The notes: generated from the letters alone by a model not told the origin. A stretch of DNA of 64,000 nt from Dryas octopetala (GCA_963921425.1 OY992835.1:18104001-18168000), one strand, 5' to 3'. Numbered from the stretch's first letter, positions 22,750 to 35,387 are shown. Program-made: numbers and translations.

Positions 22750-23564
22750 ATGAAGAAATCTCCTGTGCATCCAAAGTATGAGATGGATCATGATGGCACT
22801 GGATTTGATCCTCAGGCTGACTTTTATCAGGTTAATTAGATGACTTGATGAGTTGATGATGATGAAATTGTATTCATATATACTATTCCTTAGTCTCATA
22901 ATGTTGAAGAGATTATAATATTCTGAACATTCTCCTTTAAGGACATAAAACTACTTTAATTTGTTGCTATTGTGTTGTACATGCCTACATGGTTAGGCAT
23001 CAAATCTAGGTTTGTTACTTTTTTGGCCTGAAAAGAAAAGTTTGTCATTCAATTCTCACTCATTCACTGTCAAACAGATAGCCCTAGCCCTTTAGTCTTC
23101 TACTTGATGTAACAAACCAAACATTCTCTTTGCTTATTTTATCTGGTTTTAACTGTGATCAGTTTTTGGAAGAAGCAAAACACTATGCAATAGATGCAGA
23201 CTTCCAGAAATCATCAACCTATCCAGAAGAAGCCGTAGAAAGAACATTGGGCCAAGAGAAAAAGAAGAAATCATGGACAAAATTTCTATTTCCATGGTGG
23301 AAAGGCGACAAAATGAACAAAACTAGCATCAAACCGGCTACCAAATCTCATGTTCATACTACAAGACCGGCTAATGTTTCTGGTCCTGTATATGGCACTG
23401 GCAAGGCTATGGATGGCAGGCAGAGACGTCCAACATCCGGGCCTATTACCAGTCTGTTCAATCCCACAAGGAAAGCAGATAATGCAATACCCTATATGAG
23501 TATTGCCAAGCTTGGAAGCCCTCAAGTTGTTCAGACCTATAGGCCTATTTATCTGGTGACATAG
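22750..23564 (+). CDS. Uncharacterised plant protein, 160 aa, two exons
   Basis: Exons 22750-22830 and 23163-23564, joined in phase 0 (DPQADFYQ then FLEEAKHYA). The start lies at AACCATGAAG, soon after a good acceptor. The protein has an acidic N-terminus (MKKSPVHPKYEMDHDGTG), a Lys-rich centre with KKKKSWTKFLFPWWKGD, then a Ser/Pro/Arg-rich block (RRPTSGPITSLFNPTRK) and a hydrophobic end (PIYLVT). It has no signal peptide, membrane segment or domain that I can name. The steady codon use and clean splice sites argue for a real gene. The conserved-looking Ser/Thr-Pro block could be a phosphorylation target, but that is a guess. Confidence 0.75.
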
Positions 23565-25150
23565 AACATTATGAAGAAGTTTTCAATAGACAATTGAATC
23601 TTGAATTTTCTGCATCATGGAGGATGTTGAACTGATTCATGGGATTATGGTAAGTTTGATGACAAGAACAAGAATATATTGAAGTCTCTATGACCTTTTG
23701 CTGAAGTACAATGAACTTCTGAATTCTACATGGACAGTGATGGGAATGCAGTTGGGTCATCAAATGGAAGAAACTATGGAATTTGAGCCATCTAGTTGAA
23801 TATTTCAATCATCAAGTTTGTAAAAAGGTTGCAGAGAGATTGTCCCTTTGGTGCTATGTAATTGTGTTTCATTGTGAGATTGCTAGAAAACAGAAAGAAT
23901 ATTCCTTGATAGCCAAGTCAATTGAACTTTCTATTGATTTTCTTTCTTATGTTTTGTCAGTAATCAAAAGAAGCAATTATGAAGTATCTGAGGAATTAAG
24001 GATCTCAGGTTTCCTTTTCTTTGATAAAAGATGAGGCAAGAGAACTGAATTTCCCCTGCAATTGATTTTCTGAAGAAGCGAAAACTGCACACATGCCCTT
24101 GATTATATCCATCAAACCAAAGTAGGGCATATTAAATCGTTCTGGACTGTTTTTAATTTTCTATTTCATTCAATCTTCAACTACATCCTCCTTATAATTC
24201 TCTATTCATATTTCATACTGAGCAGTTTGGAAAGAAATAACTTTTATCCCATCTGCAGGAAGCCTAATTTTAATATACAGAAAGAGATAATTATAAATTT
24301 GTTCCACTTATTTTATAATTAGTTTAATTTTGATCTACAATATTTTTAAAATTTAATTTTAGTCTACTAATTATTTCACTTATTCAATAAAAATCCTAAT
24401 TGTTTCACTTATTCAATAAAAATCCTGATTTATTATTTCAAATTTGTCTCCTATTTTACCCTATCAAATCTCTAAATTCTATTGTCAGAGATCATATACC
24501 AACAGAGACAAGACATGCCAAAGAGAGAATTGATTGAGTTTTGAGCAATATCACAACATCAAGTAGGACGCACCTGCTAACCTGCTAAGTGTTAACATCC
24601 CAGATTCCAAGTGCATAATACTCATTGTATGCTAATATAATCAAGAAAATTAATGGAATCAAGGGAGATGTCCTCATTAATAACCAAACAATATAAAGAT
24701 AGGAAATTTAATCAGTTTCCTTTCTTCATCGGTAAAACTAAGGGTTTAAGGTATCAAACCCATAATAAGGAATACTACCCTTCCAGTTTTCTATCACAAT
24801 ATACATTCAGCTCAAACAATTGTTCGAAGTCTGTTTTGAAGTAAGAAATATACATTACAAATTTAGTGAATAACATGCAGTCAAAAAGACTGTAGAGATC
24901 TCAAGCTCCATCTCTTGATTACCTCTCCAAGAATAAAAGAACATTGAGCAAATTGACATGGAGATGTTCAAGTTCATCTCCATAAGAACCTAGCCAATTC
25001 TCAGGGATGCAGGATCAGACATCTATCAGACCCTCTCAAACAACAAACTTTCATCACCAAAATCTTTTCTTCCAAATCTCCCTGGTCCAAGTAGCTATCT
25101 CTATTATCAAATATGTGCATAATATGTAGAAGAGCTAGCTGCTGCTTTTA
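23565..25150. other. 3' UTR and intergenic DNA, no further gene seen
   Basis: A 33-bp tandem repeat (TTTCACTTATTCAATAAAAATCCT) lies at about 24375-24425. Small frames at 23783-24034 and 24653-24844 show no known domain. This region lies between two convergent genes. Confidence 0.5.
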
Positions 25151-26101
25151 CTAACTCTGTGCTCTCCCTACTTGTTGTTCAACATCAACAGAACTGGGAC
25201 TGTAGGAACTAATCCTTCTATCTCTGCTCAAAAGCCTCTTAAGTGACCTCAACCTCGTCGGCGGCACCGGCGACTTCAAGTCCTCGTCGGAAAACCTGTT
25301 GCGGGAAGGCGACGGCGACGGCGACGGCGAAGGCGAAGCCAGTGAGTTCTCACTGGGGATATCAATCACCAACATTCCATCTGTCCTGTTAATAGCAGCT
25401 GAAGATGAAGAAGAAGAAGGACAAGGTGCTTGAGATGAAGGACCTTCCTCCAAACCCGAACCCGGTCCAGAGCTCACCCGGGTCTGGTTCCCCCAAAACA
25501 ACACATTTGTGGGGAAATTCGGAGACTCCAAAGAAAACCCAGATGCCAAACTCTCAGCTGGTGATTGAACACTGCTCTCTGCCAATGCAGAAGCAGTGGA
25601 ATCGACCGAGACAGAGACCGAGCTCTCAGGAGCCACAGGGTCTCTACAAAGTGGACACGTGGAGTGGGACTGGAACCACATGCCAATGCAGTCAACATGG
25701 AAGCCATGGTTGCATTTGGTGAGCAGCCTGGCCTTCTCACCCTGCACAAGCTCAGAGAGGCAAACCGCGCATTCGAGCCCGTCTTTGAAGTCCTCTGGAC
25801 GAAACACCAGCACAGGCAGAGACTTGAGGACCAAAGGATCGAGCCCTCTTCGCAGGGTGGCAATGGGAGGGTCTTGGCCCGGAGCGAAGACGAAGCGGCG
25901 GCGGCGGCGGCGGTGGGTTTGGTGAGCAGGAGAGGGGGTGTCCTCAGAACCCCACCAGTACCATTTGGCGTAGAGGTGGAGGCAGAGGACGAACACCACC
26001 ACCAAGAAGAGGACTAGTACGGCGATCATCATGATCTTCCCGGTGAGCTGAACCGCCTCTGAGTCGTCCAGTGATTTACCAAAAGGGGTTGAGTCTGCCA
26101 T
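25151..26101 (-). CDS. ATL60: RING-H2 finger E3 ubiquitin ligase, ATL60-like
   Basis: Intronless, 316 aa, as is usual for the ATL family. Residues 23-46 form one membrane helix (MMIAVLVLFLVVVFVLCLHL). A basic stretch follows (RRRRRR, about 64-69), then the family GLD motif (86-88). The RING-H2 finger spans 111-152: C111-x2-C114, C130-x-H132-x2-H135, C138 and C149-x2-C152, with the Pro and Trp (MW) that contact the E2 enzyme. The tail is Ser/Pro-rich, with a Ser-Pro run coded by a GGCGAC repeat (about 25312-25333). ATL proteins are membrane-anchored ubiquitin ligases, often in stress and defence responses. I name ATL60 from the similarity plus gene order (Arabidopsis ATL60 is near the same neighbours, from memory). 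Confidence 0.85.
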   Translation of the reverse strand: MADSTPFGKSLDDSEAVQLTGKIMMIAVLVLFLVVVFVLCLHLYAKWYWWGSEDTPSPAHQTHRRRRRRFVFAPGQDPPIATLRRGLDPLVLKSLPVLVFRPEDFKDGLECAVCLSELVQGEKARLLTKCNHGFHVDCIGMWFQSHSTCPLCRDPVAPESSVSVSVDSTASALAESSVQSPAESLASGFSLESPNFPTNVLFWGNQTRVSSGPGSGLEEGPSSQAPCPSSSSSSAAINRTDGMLVIDIPSENSLASPSPSPSPSPSRNRFSDEDLKSPVPPTRLRSLKRLLSRDRRISSYSPSSVDVEQQVGRAQS

Positions 26102-28646
26102 TGTTGTTGGTCCAAAGCAAGAGTCTTTAGCTCAAAATCCCAACAAGGGAATTGGGTTTCTGAGAAAATGAGCAGAACCCAGATGAGAAATGGTGTAGAA
26201 TTTGGTTTGGATGAAACAAAGACAAGGAAATGAGGCTTAAATACGTGCAAGGAGGCGGAGCGGAAGAACAAGTTGGACTTTTTCTTTGAGGAATTTGAGA
26301 GGAAAAATCTTGTGAATAGAGGTAGGCAAAGACGTGAGTGAGAGAGAGATGAAAGAAAGAAGGCTACTCCACTTGGGAGGACTCAAACCAAAGACTTGGA
26401 CTTTCGTCTAGAGGTGAAAATCAAAAGAAGACGACGGGCATCGATTCATTGATAATTCATTGGGTCCAAATAAGAGGGTAGAAAGCAAAGACTTGACACC
26501 CCACACCTCACGTCACTTTCCCAACTCTTCCTTGTATCTGCTTCTCAGTGCCTTCCTTCTTCACGCCTTTTATGGCTTTTTTGTCACTTTCAGTGTCTGT
26601 ATGATATGTAAATTATAAATACATGTCATTGATTTAAACTGTTGACCTATACCATTAAAAAACATACAATAGTTCAATAGCTTGGATGATAGAGCACTTA
26701 TCTCTACAATCACAATATACAATAGTTCGACTTTTTGGGATAACATGACCCCTTAAGCCAATTAAGCTTAGACTCGAATTTGATTGAGCACATATGGGCT
26801 ACTAGAATTAGATTGGTCAATGCTGCAATGTTGGTTTGAGTTGGTGGTGACATAAGTATAACTTTAACGAACAGAAGTGTATATTTGAACCACAAGTGTC
26901 CAACTTTGGTGGACGATGTTTGTTTGTTCAACACCTTCCCATACATGGAAAGTGATCTGATGCAAATGAAAGCATGGGGTGAATAATTTTCAGATTATTA
27001 GATTATTGGGAAACACTACAGGGGTCAGGGGGTGGGGTCTGCCCCAGCATTGTCACATGGATTATGTTCATATGTTAAGTTCAAACTTCAACCACTGTTT
27101 TAACGCAAATCTCAAGGCAAATTACACCTAAACCCCAATTCCTAATCCGAAAAGCTCGCTGTGATGAACAGCTGCTTTTGATGTTGGAGTCAAAATCTTT
27201 TTGACTTTCTTCCTCTTTCTTCTTTTTCGAAAAAACTTTTCAGCCCCAAGTGTTATTTAAATTTTCAAACTGTGGTAGGGGCAGTTAATTTTTTGAAAAT
27301 AAGGTACGAGGTAAGAGAGAAACCCAAGCTGCACGTATGTGGAGCAAAACACTCGAATTTACATAATTTATGTAGTTTGTAAGCAAAACACTTGAATGTA
27401 CATATTTAGAATTTATTTTAAAATTGTTTATCTAAATAGAAAATGGATTGTGAGAGTTTTGTTTGTTATTCTAAAAAACAAGTTGCAAGATGCAATTGAG
27501 TCATTTCCTAAATGTGGTATAATAAGATACAGAGAGGTTTAAGTTTTTTAGAAAAATAGTTTTTAGATAAAGATCGACATGTTTTAAAATTTATAAAAAA
27601 AATTTTAATTCATAATAATTTATAAGAAAACTATTTTAATTCATAATAAATTCTTTTTAATTCATAAGAAAATATTTTTAATTTATAATAAAGTCTATTT
27701 CCCCTTATTTGAAGGGTATTTCTCTTTTTAGGATATAAAATAAGCTTTGTAGAGATTTTATATTAAATTTAAATTTCGAAATTTTGGACGTCAAAGAAGA
27801 AAAAGAAAATGACTTAATTAAAAATTCCAAATTATTACCGATTTTAATTTAAAAAAAGCTCATAAAATATATTAGACTCTAAGTCTCTCTAAAATATATT
27901 ATATAGACTCGGATGTTTTGTCTTTTATCTGGAAGAATAAGGATTCAAACTTAAAACCTTGGAACATTATGTTTACACTTTACATTATAATATTTGAGAT
28001 ACAAAAGTGTACATAAATATATGCTTTGTTGTAAAACTAAGAGTGCATTCGCGCATATTATAGAGCTATTCAAATGGAAGCCTGCCTATATGACCAAAAA
28101 GAAAATACAAGCATTACACGAGTTGCTGATCAGATCTTGCCATCAATCCTGCAATCTAGCCCCTGCCATTTGCCAAAATGTAGGGCTTTGATTTGCATTT
28201 AGAATACTCATCACACTCAAGTAAATCTGTAAATGAGATTTAATGCTTGGACAACATGATTGATTTGAAATGATTTTTCTTCCTCATTAATTATAGCCAT
28301 TCATTGGTTAAAGGCTTAAAGCACAAACATGCACATACAGAAATGAGTGCCACATTGATAACTTTGTTTGTTGATAAAGTTTCTGGAAAAAAAAAAAAAA
28401 AAGAGATATATTGAGGAATATGAATATATATGGCTAGAAAGTTGCTGCTACTAGCCTACTACTATCATTAATATGTCAGACCAGTATGCCACCGGGCCGC
28501 AAGGCTTTATTTGACAGCCTCATGGCCCAGCCAGTCATACATAGTAAACTGTGAAAAGCTCCAGCTTGACTTGGTAATCTGCACTTTTTTTTTATTGTTG
28601 TTCATTTCTTATGAAATGACCTTATTGGGTTTGCTAGTTGCTAGAC
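26102..28646. other. Promoter side of the ATL gene and AT-rich intergenic DNA
   Basis: About 26102-26270 is probably 5' UTR. About 27530-27870 holds a dispersed AT-rich repeat that recurs at about 59815-60590 (TTTTTAGATAAAGA, then AAATTATTACCGATTTTA). A tRNA-like A box (TAGCTTGGATGATAGAGCAC, 26679-26698) may be a SINE remnant. No gene seen. Confidence 0.5.
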
Positions 28647-29006
28647 TGAGAGTAATGTGGAGCAATGTCTCACGTTGAAAAACTAGAGTTTAGCATATGT
28701 GCTTATAAGCCTTGGGCCTCTCCACCCATTGCCAATTGATTTTGGGTTGGATGCTCTAATTCTATCATGGTATCAGAGCTTGGTTATCCGCGTGTAAGGC
28801 CCAACGGCCACACGTGCTCCCATGTCACCCAATACAATTTGTTCACGTGTAAGGCTCAAAATATCGTCACACGTGCGGGGGCGTGTTGAGAGTAATGTGG
28901 AGCAATGTCCCACATCGGAAAACTAGAGTTTAGCATATGTGCTTATAAGTCTTGGGCATCTCCACCCATTGCCAATTGATTTTTGGTTGGATGCTCTAAT
29001 TCTATC
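28647..29006 (+). mobile_element. TRIM-type miniature LTR retrotransposon
   Basis: Two direct repeats of about 120 bp (28647-28767 and 28887-29006) start TGAGAGTAATGTGGAGCAAT and end CTCTAATTCTATC. Directly after the first is TGGTATCAGAGC (28768-28779), the initiator tRNA-Met primer site. Directly before the second is a G-rich polypurine tract (GTGCGGGGGCG, 28874-28884). The interior is about 120 bp and non-coding. This is the full signature of a terminal-repeat retrotransposon in miniature. I found no clear TSD. Confidence 0.9.
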
Positions 29007-30756
29007 CGCCTACACCCTGCTCTGTTTTGATGTAGTTTCTTTGGGGTCCAATTCACCAAAAAAATAAAATAAATAGAGAATAAAATTTGATGGCCCTGCT
29101 GATATCTTGAACAAATATGGAGCTTAATTTCATATGGCTCATAACAGTTTGATTGAGTGGATCTCATAGAACATAATAACATATAGTCATATATTTATAC
29201 TCACTCCATACAGCAACCATATCATTGTTTTACTTGTGTGTCTTATCAGGGACAAAAATCAGAGATTATGAAACTGAAATTTGTACACATTTTGACAGGG
29301 GGTGAATTAAAGCACTACTAATTCAGTAATGTGTTGGGAACTTTATAACCAGCAAGAACAGGTAATGGGTGAAAGAGAAGAAAATGAAAAGTTCACATTT
29401 GTATTTATCATTACAGAAATGCAATGAACATAGTGATCATTTGGCAAGTAAATATGAATAGTTTTAACACCTTTACCTCTCCAAAACTATTCATATTTAC
29501 TTTCAGTCTGGAATTAATTTTTGCAATCAGCATGGAAGCAATGGCTGCTGCATTCGGCTGAGGCACAATCTGCATCAAGATTGCCACCAAATTCTTCATA
29601 CTCACTTCCTCAGTAGCATTGCCAAGTAAGTACTGCAGCCAAAATGATCATCTCATCAAAAATACTATCAGATAAGGAATAGCAATAGCTTCTGTGCTGA
29701 TCATCAGGAATATATGTTGAAGTTGACAAGAAAGCCGCCAGGCTTTGACTGTTTGGAAACTAATCGAAAAGTCAACAATTCATTGGAGGTGGACACTATC
29801 TCTATACCACGAAATGAATGTAATTAATGCCAGTCATCAGAAATTTACAACATAATTATTCCGTGAAGCTTAAGAAAATATGACCAAAATACATGTTAGT
29901 TCTGACCAGAAACAAAAAAAAAAATCTGACCCAAAAAAAAAGAAAGCTCAACTTGTTGGAAGATACTAGAAGGACTTGTAGTAGAATGCATATATAAATG
30001 ACCAAATTTAGGAGCCCTGTAAAGTCAAGGGTCAGGCCTGCCAAACCAACCTTTGATTCAAACATTTGACCATTGCGGCTATATGTCATTATGTCAACTT
30101 TTCATTCTTCCACCATGCGTATAATACAATTCACATTTCACATACATTTGCATTCTTAAATGATACTTGTGAACTTATATGGCGTTCGAATTTGAGACTT
30201 GTTGCATGAGGTCTTTGCTTAAAAACATTCATGTGATCAATGCTTGCTTTGTTAAAACCAGAATAAAAATTCAATTTGAAAAGAATCTGGGAGGAGTAGG
30301 AGTACTAGTCCAGATCAACAAGTACATAGAACATTAATCTAAAAATCTTTTATTCATTGTATTACAAAGAATGCTTGATGTTGCACTGCACCTTCAATCT
30401 TTGTAATAGGAAAGAAGCACATTCAAATCTTAATTTTGCAATGTGGGATTCTCTCCTTTTTAACATGCTCTATCCTCACATGTGACATCACTTAAGTCAA
30501 ACACGTAGATGGAGAGGCCCAATAAGCCTCATATCTTAAAAACCATAATACAATGCTTTAATTGTCCGATGTGAGATTCCATCTCTCAATAGTCTTAGGA
30601 TAACTCTGGGTTTGAACCTAAACTTAAAATTGTATTCCTTTATTTCTTAGAAGTTAGATGGGTGAAAAAAGGATGCTAACCCGTTTGGAACACAAGGTTG
30701 GACTATCACAATTAAATATGTGATAATAATCTCATCTAAAACAATGATTAACTTAT
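29007..30756. other. Intergenic, no firm gene
   Basis: Contains a hairpin (29448-29500: GTAAATATGAATAGTTTT and its exact complement). The minus-strand frame about 29480-29625 (IVPQPNAAAIASMLIAKINS) looks protein-like but is isolated. Words such as CAATGTGGGATTCTC at 30439 and GATGTGAGATTCC at 30569 recall TRIM LTR remnants. Confidence 0.45.
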
Positions 30757-30763
30757 CTAATCA

Positions 30764-30867
30764 TACCAACTGGCTATAGGTCTAGCGTTATTTCTCTCTA
30801 GAATGTTGGAGAGTTCTAAGTTCGAATCCTCCCTCTCCCTCCAAATATTAAAAAAAAAAAAAAAAAA
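30764..30867 (+). mobile_element. Short tRNA-derived SINE with A-tail
   Basis: A B-box-like AAGTTCGAATCC (about 30820-30831) is followed by CTCCCTC-rich sequence and an uninterrupted A-tail (about 30850-30867). CTAATCA lies directly before the element (30757-30763) and directly after the tail (30868-30874), consistent with a TSD. The A-box region is degenerate. Confidence 0.7.
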
Positions 30868-30936
30868 CTAATCAAATCATTGGATTATATTGGAAAATTT
30901 CATACTACAAAGTACAAACTACGAAGTATGAGATCC

Positions 30937-31363
30937 ATAAGCCCACTTTTGAATACAAATGGGCTACAGGCCCATAACATAATGGCCCAGCTGAACAAAT
31001 TGGGGTGGGCTTAACCCACATAAAAAATATCAGCGCCGACTAACAGCCACAGCCACAGCCATAGAGGTGAATATGAAATATCAAATGGGCTGGCATTTCA
31101 CATTTGAGTGAATTCGTTATCCACCTCCCTGCAACTGTTATCAGACAGTGGTATGTTTTGTGTGCGAGACTGTGTGGCTCTCTCGCAGTGACAATCTCTG
31201 TCTCTCTCTCCTTCCCAAAACCCATAATCTCAATCCACCCTCCTCACTTTTCCTCTTATGCTTCTGAGTTTCTGGTTGAGTAACTCGTCCTGAAATGCTG
31301 CTTCTGCTCTCTGTCTCTGTTGAGCTGTTGTTGTTGAGTTTGGAATTGGCTGAATGAGCTCCC
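30937..31363 (+). promoter_or_regulatory. Promoter and 5' UTR of the NUMOD3 gene
   Basis: Clustered GGCCCA/TGGGCC-type elements (AAATGGGCTACAGGCCCATA, ATGGCCCAGC, GTGGGCTTAACCC; about 30957-31015) lie 350-400 bp before the start codon. Such site-II-like boxes are frequent in plant housekeeping and organelle-related genes. A CT-rich leader follows. Confidence 0.45.
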
Positions 31364-34300
31364 ATGCCTTCACTTGGTACTCAAATTCAATCTCTTCCTT
31401 TGTTTTGTTTATTTTTGTATTTAGATGTGGGTTTATAGTTTTTGAAAGCCTTGGTGTTAAATTCAGTGCACTACTTATAAATTATTCACTGTGTGATTAT
31501 TTCACTTCCTCATATCACTGAGAGCTTTTCCAAGGCACATGCAGTACTTAACTTTCAGAATTTTAGTTCCATGAATTGCCCAACAACCCTTTGTTAATGA
31601 ACTTGGATTGTGTAGCTAGTGACATTTTGTGTGTGTGTGTGTGTGTGAATGTTCAATTGTCAAAAAGGACAGATTTTTATGCAAAGACCTCTTGCTGATA
31701 GTGATAATTGTTGAGGCCTTGAGGGTATCTTTTATATATCTGTATTTGTTAGCAGAGTTTGCTGTTGCACAGCCTGCCTTCCAAAATCATTTGGGTACAC
31801 TCAGGGTTCAAACCCCTCTTCATGGTAAAGTACTTTCAAGTCCATTCACCTTTGGAAATCACAAGAAACTGTCTTCTGCTTGGAAATCCTCTGACATACC
31901 TAGAAAATTGAACTTCAACTTGGGGCACATTAAAATTCCAAAGGGTGGACTCTTGATTAAGGCAGTTGCTACTCTTGAATCCAAAAGTTTGGTTCAGAAT
32001 GAAAATGCACACATGGATTACAAGACTTCACAGATGGATTCGAGTTCCTGGACAGTGAAGCCTAAGACTTCAAGTGAAGATTCCGAAGAATTGGATGAGA
32101 GGGAGAAGTTAAGGCGAATGAGGATTTCTAAAGCAAATAAAGGGAACACGCCATGGAACAAAGGCAGGAAGCACAGTCCAGGTAATGATATGCTCAATTG
32201 CTCATCTAATCTGGCTCTTGTGTTATCAATCTGTATCCTTTATGCTTACTATACTCTAAATAATTAAATATTTGTTCAAATATTGCAGAAACCCTTCAAC
32301 TGATCAAAGAGAGAACAAGACTTGCAATGCAGGATCCTAAGGTGATGTCATGTAAGAATAATTTTACATGTTCTTTTAGAATGATCTTAATACATTTGGA
32401 ATAAAATATTTATCATGAGTTGAGCTAATAAAACTTGTTTCCTATCTAACCTTAGACCATCTACTTTGTATTGAGACGTATATGGTGGTTACTTCTCTAT
32501 ATTCCATTCAGTTCATGCAATCTACTTAAAGTACAAATTTTGGCCAGTCTAGTTGGTTGCCAAACCTTATCTCTTTGCATATATTGGTTGCACACTTTAA
32601 GGCTAAGTCACATCTCTTGATCTTCTTCCTAATTCTTCTCAAGTTACTAATGATCTTACTATTTTAAAGATCATTGACATCTCATGCTAGTGCCAAATAT
32701 TTGTTATATCCAATGATCTTTCCCCAAGTATATAAATTCTTCTAGCTCCTCTGCTTTCAAATGGCCAGGTAAGTTGGTCTGTATCCATATGCAGAAACAA
32801 ATTATCGTAGTTGATTGAAGGATCACTTACTAATGCTTGATCCAGTACATAATCTAATGCACTCACTATAATAAATTTGTAACCAATGACCCAGTATTTC
32901 CGACAATGTTTAGTATATGAGGTAGCCAACAGTTTATGTAATTATGAGATGAAGGTAAGGGGTTTTCATAATTGCATTCTCCCTATGATTATATACATAA
33001 ACTCATTTGGAAAACGTCAAAGTTGTTTATTCTACTGACAAAATTTGGCTACGCAGGTCAAAATGAAGTTGGTTAACCTTGGACATGCGCAAAGGTGGGT
33101 ATTGCGTTGTTCTGTTGATTAGGCTTTAAGTTTTTCCATAACCATCTTCATTACCTAAATTCCTAGCTTAAACAAAGTCTTATTTTTGGTCCTGAGTTGG
33201 CTTGTCTTATGGTCTTATTCAGATAGAAGTCTGAGATTGTAAATTTCAAGTATTTTTCTCTCATATACATTACAAATACTCTTTCCTCTTGTTGATCATA
33301 CAGTCAAGAGACAAGAACAAAAATTGGGCTTGGAGTGCGAATGGGGTGGCAAAGGCGGCGTGAGATGCTATCAGTGCAGGAAAATTGCTGCTTTGAATGG
33401 CAGAACTTAATTGCTGAAGCCTCTAGACAAGGCTATGATGGTGAGGAGGAGCTACGATGGGATTCCTACAAGATCATAGATGAACAGCTTAGAGAGGAGT
33501 GGTTAGAGAGTGTTGAACAAAGAAAAATAATGCGTAGGCCAAAAGGAAGCAAGAGAGCACCCAAGTCTCCTGAGCAAAGGAGGAAGATCTCTGACGCAAT
33601 CTCTGCAAAATGGAATGATCCTGTAAGTGCAAATATTGTATTTTTGAAAAGATCTTGTCAGTATTAATCACTTTGTCATATTTGGTGCCTTCTAATAAAA
33701 TTTTTCTCCCGTCTAAATCTTTGCAAGTAAGTATCATTACAAGCATCCCTTCCATATGTTTTTTGGACTTCTCAATGCCAGGAAAGCTTTGGTTCATATC
33801 CTTTTCTGCTTGACCTAAATCCTACAAGGACCTCTGTTACCTCTCTCACCCCTTGGTTCCCTTGCTAATTATAAAAAATTGACAGATTAATTGTGGTGGC
33901 TCCAATTTAGGCTACTCAAATGAATTTTCCCTCTTTCCTAAGAAGCCAATTTTCATTTTTCATTCATGCTATCAACATAGTGCCTATATGATCTATGTTT
34001 ATTACATGCTGAGTAATAATAGCGGGAAACCTGACCCTTTTCTTGTATTTCTTGATATAATTCATATATCAGGGGTACCGTGAACGTGTTTGCTCTGCCT
34101 TGGCTAAATATTATGATGCATCATATGGAGCTGAAAGAAAGCCACGGAGAAGGTCAAGTGGTAGTACACAGTCCACAAGAAAGGACCCTGCAAAGAAAAA
34201 AGTTACTGGGGAAAACAATTTTTCTAAAATTGAGATTAAAATCCAAAGTCAGCGAATGAGGATGAGGAGAAGTAAAGCACCCTCGTATAAGGATCCTCTG

Positions 34301-35387
34301 GTGAATTCTAAAATGGAGATGATAAAAAATATCAGAGCACAAAGAGCAGCTGCTGAAACCAAGAAAACTGAAGCCATAGAACGAGCTAGGTAAGCTCATC
34401 TTGTGTACTTATTAGAATTGAGTATACTTTAGGTACTACTATAACGGAAATCACTAGCCTGCACAATCAGTTCAGTGATTTGCGAACAAGCTATTTCATG
34501 CTTTCTGTATAATATGGTGTCTTTGCTCATAAAATTTAAGCCTTGACTCCCCACTTTGACATAATGTCAGTCAACTTGTAAAAAGCATCATCTCTCTCCT
34601 TATTTTGATTGCTGTTTGATCAGCTGTCATGAAATTCTGCAGGCTATTGATTTGTGAAGCTGAGAAGGCAGCCATGGCCCTCGAGGTTGCTGCAACAAAG
34701 AGCCCTATTGCTCGAGCTTCCCTCATTGAAACCCGGCAGCTTATAGCCGAGGCAATTAAATCAATTGAATCTATAGAGACAGCGCAGGTCTCTTCCCATG
34801 AGAATGAAGACCCTTTAGCCGCATCAAATGAAGTGATTAGCCAAGGTGAGAAGGAAACATGTGCTGGGATTGAGGGTCTGACTGAAGCAGATAATGGAAA
34901 AGTAAATGGCACCCAAACCTTATCTTCAATTGAAGATAATGACTTTGGCTTTGACAAGTTCACCTTGCAGGATATGCTGAATGGTGAAGAGGACCTTCCC
35001 CCATTGAGCCCCAGTGGCTATGGTTTGCCTCTGTTTAGTGTCAAGAATCTAATAAAGCAATCGGATTCAAAAGATCAAGCTGACCAATTTGAACCAAATG
35101 GGAACAGTGAATGCACAAAGAACCTTAGTACAGTCCCAGCAGAAGAGGAAACTTCTGATCAATTAGAACCAAATGGGACCAAAGTTCAATCCCAGCAAGA
35201 GGAAATGCCTGATCAATATGAACCAAATGGGACCAAAGTTCAATCCCTGCAAGAGGAAACGGCTGACCAATTAGAACTAAATGGGACCGAAGTTCAATCC
35301 CAGCAAGAGGAAACACCTCCTGAATTGGTTACTGTAACTAGAAAGTGGGTTCGGGGGAGACTCATTGAAGTAGCAGAAAAAGCTTAG
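31364..35387 (+). CDS. Plastid-type protein with NUMOD3 DNA-binding repeats
   Basis: Seven exons: 31364-31376, 31756-32181, 32289-32341, 33057-33094, 33304-33622, 34073-34389 and 34643-35387, all in phase, 636 aa. Exon 1 is only 13 bases; the tiny exon is inferred from phase and a GT donor, so the start is the weakest part. The N-terminus is Ser/Lys-rich and poor in acids until VATLESK, as in an organelle transit peptide. The repeats RISKANKGNTPWNKGRKHS, KIGLGVRMGWQRR and RRKISDAISAKWNDP fit NUMOD3, a small DNA-binding motif better known from homing endonucleases. A long Arg/Lys coiled region and an acidic tail with about 20-residue repeats follow. I see no nuclease domain. It resembles Arabidopsis At1g53800 (from memory). 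Its role is unknown; nucleoid DNA or RNA binding is an inference. Confidence 0.8.
35130..35310 (+). repeat. 60-bp coding tandem repeat in the NUMOD3 gene
   Basis: Three to four imperfect units with the core DQLEPNGTKVQSQQEE (variants DQYEPNG and DQLELNG). Each unit is about 60 bp and keeps the frame. It adds acidic, Gln-rich sequence near the C-terminus and is likely to vary in copy number between relatives. Confidence 0.9.

Noticed and set aside
25405-26017. Long frames opposite the ATL gene
   Set aside because: These are antisense or alternate-frame shadows of the GC-rich RING-H2 coding sequence, with no domains of their own.
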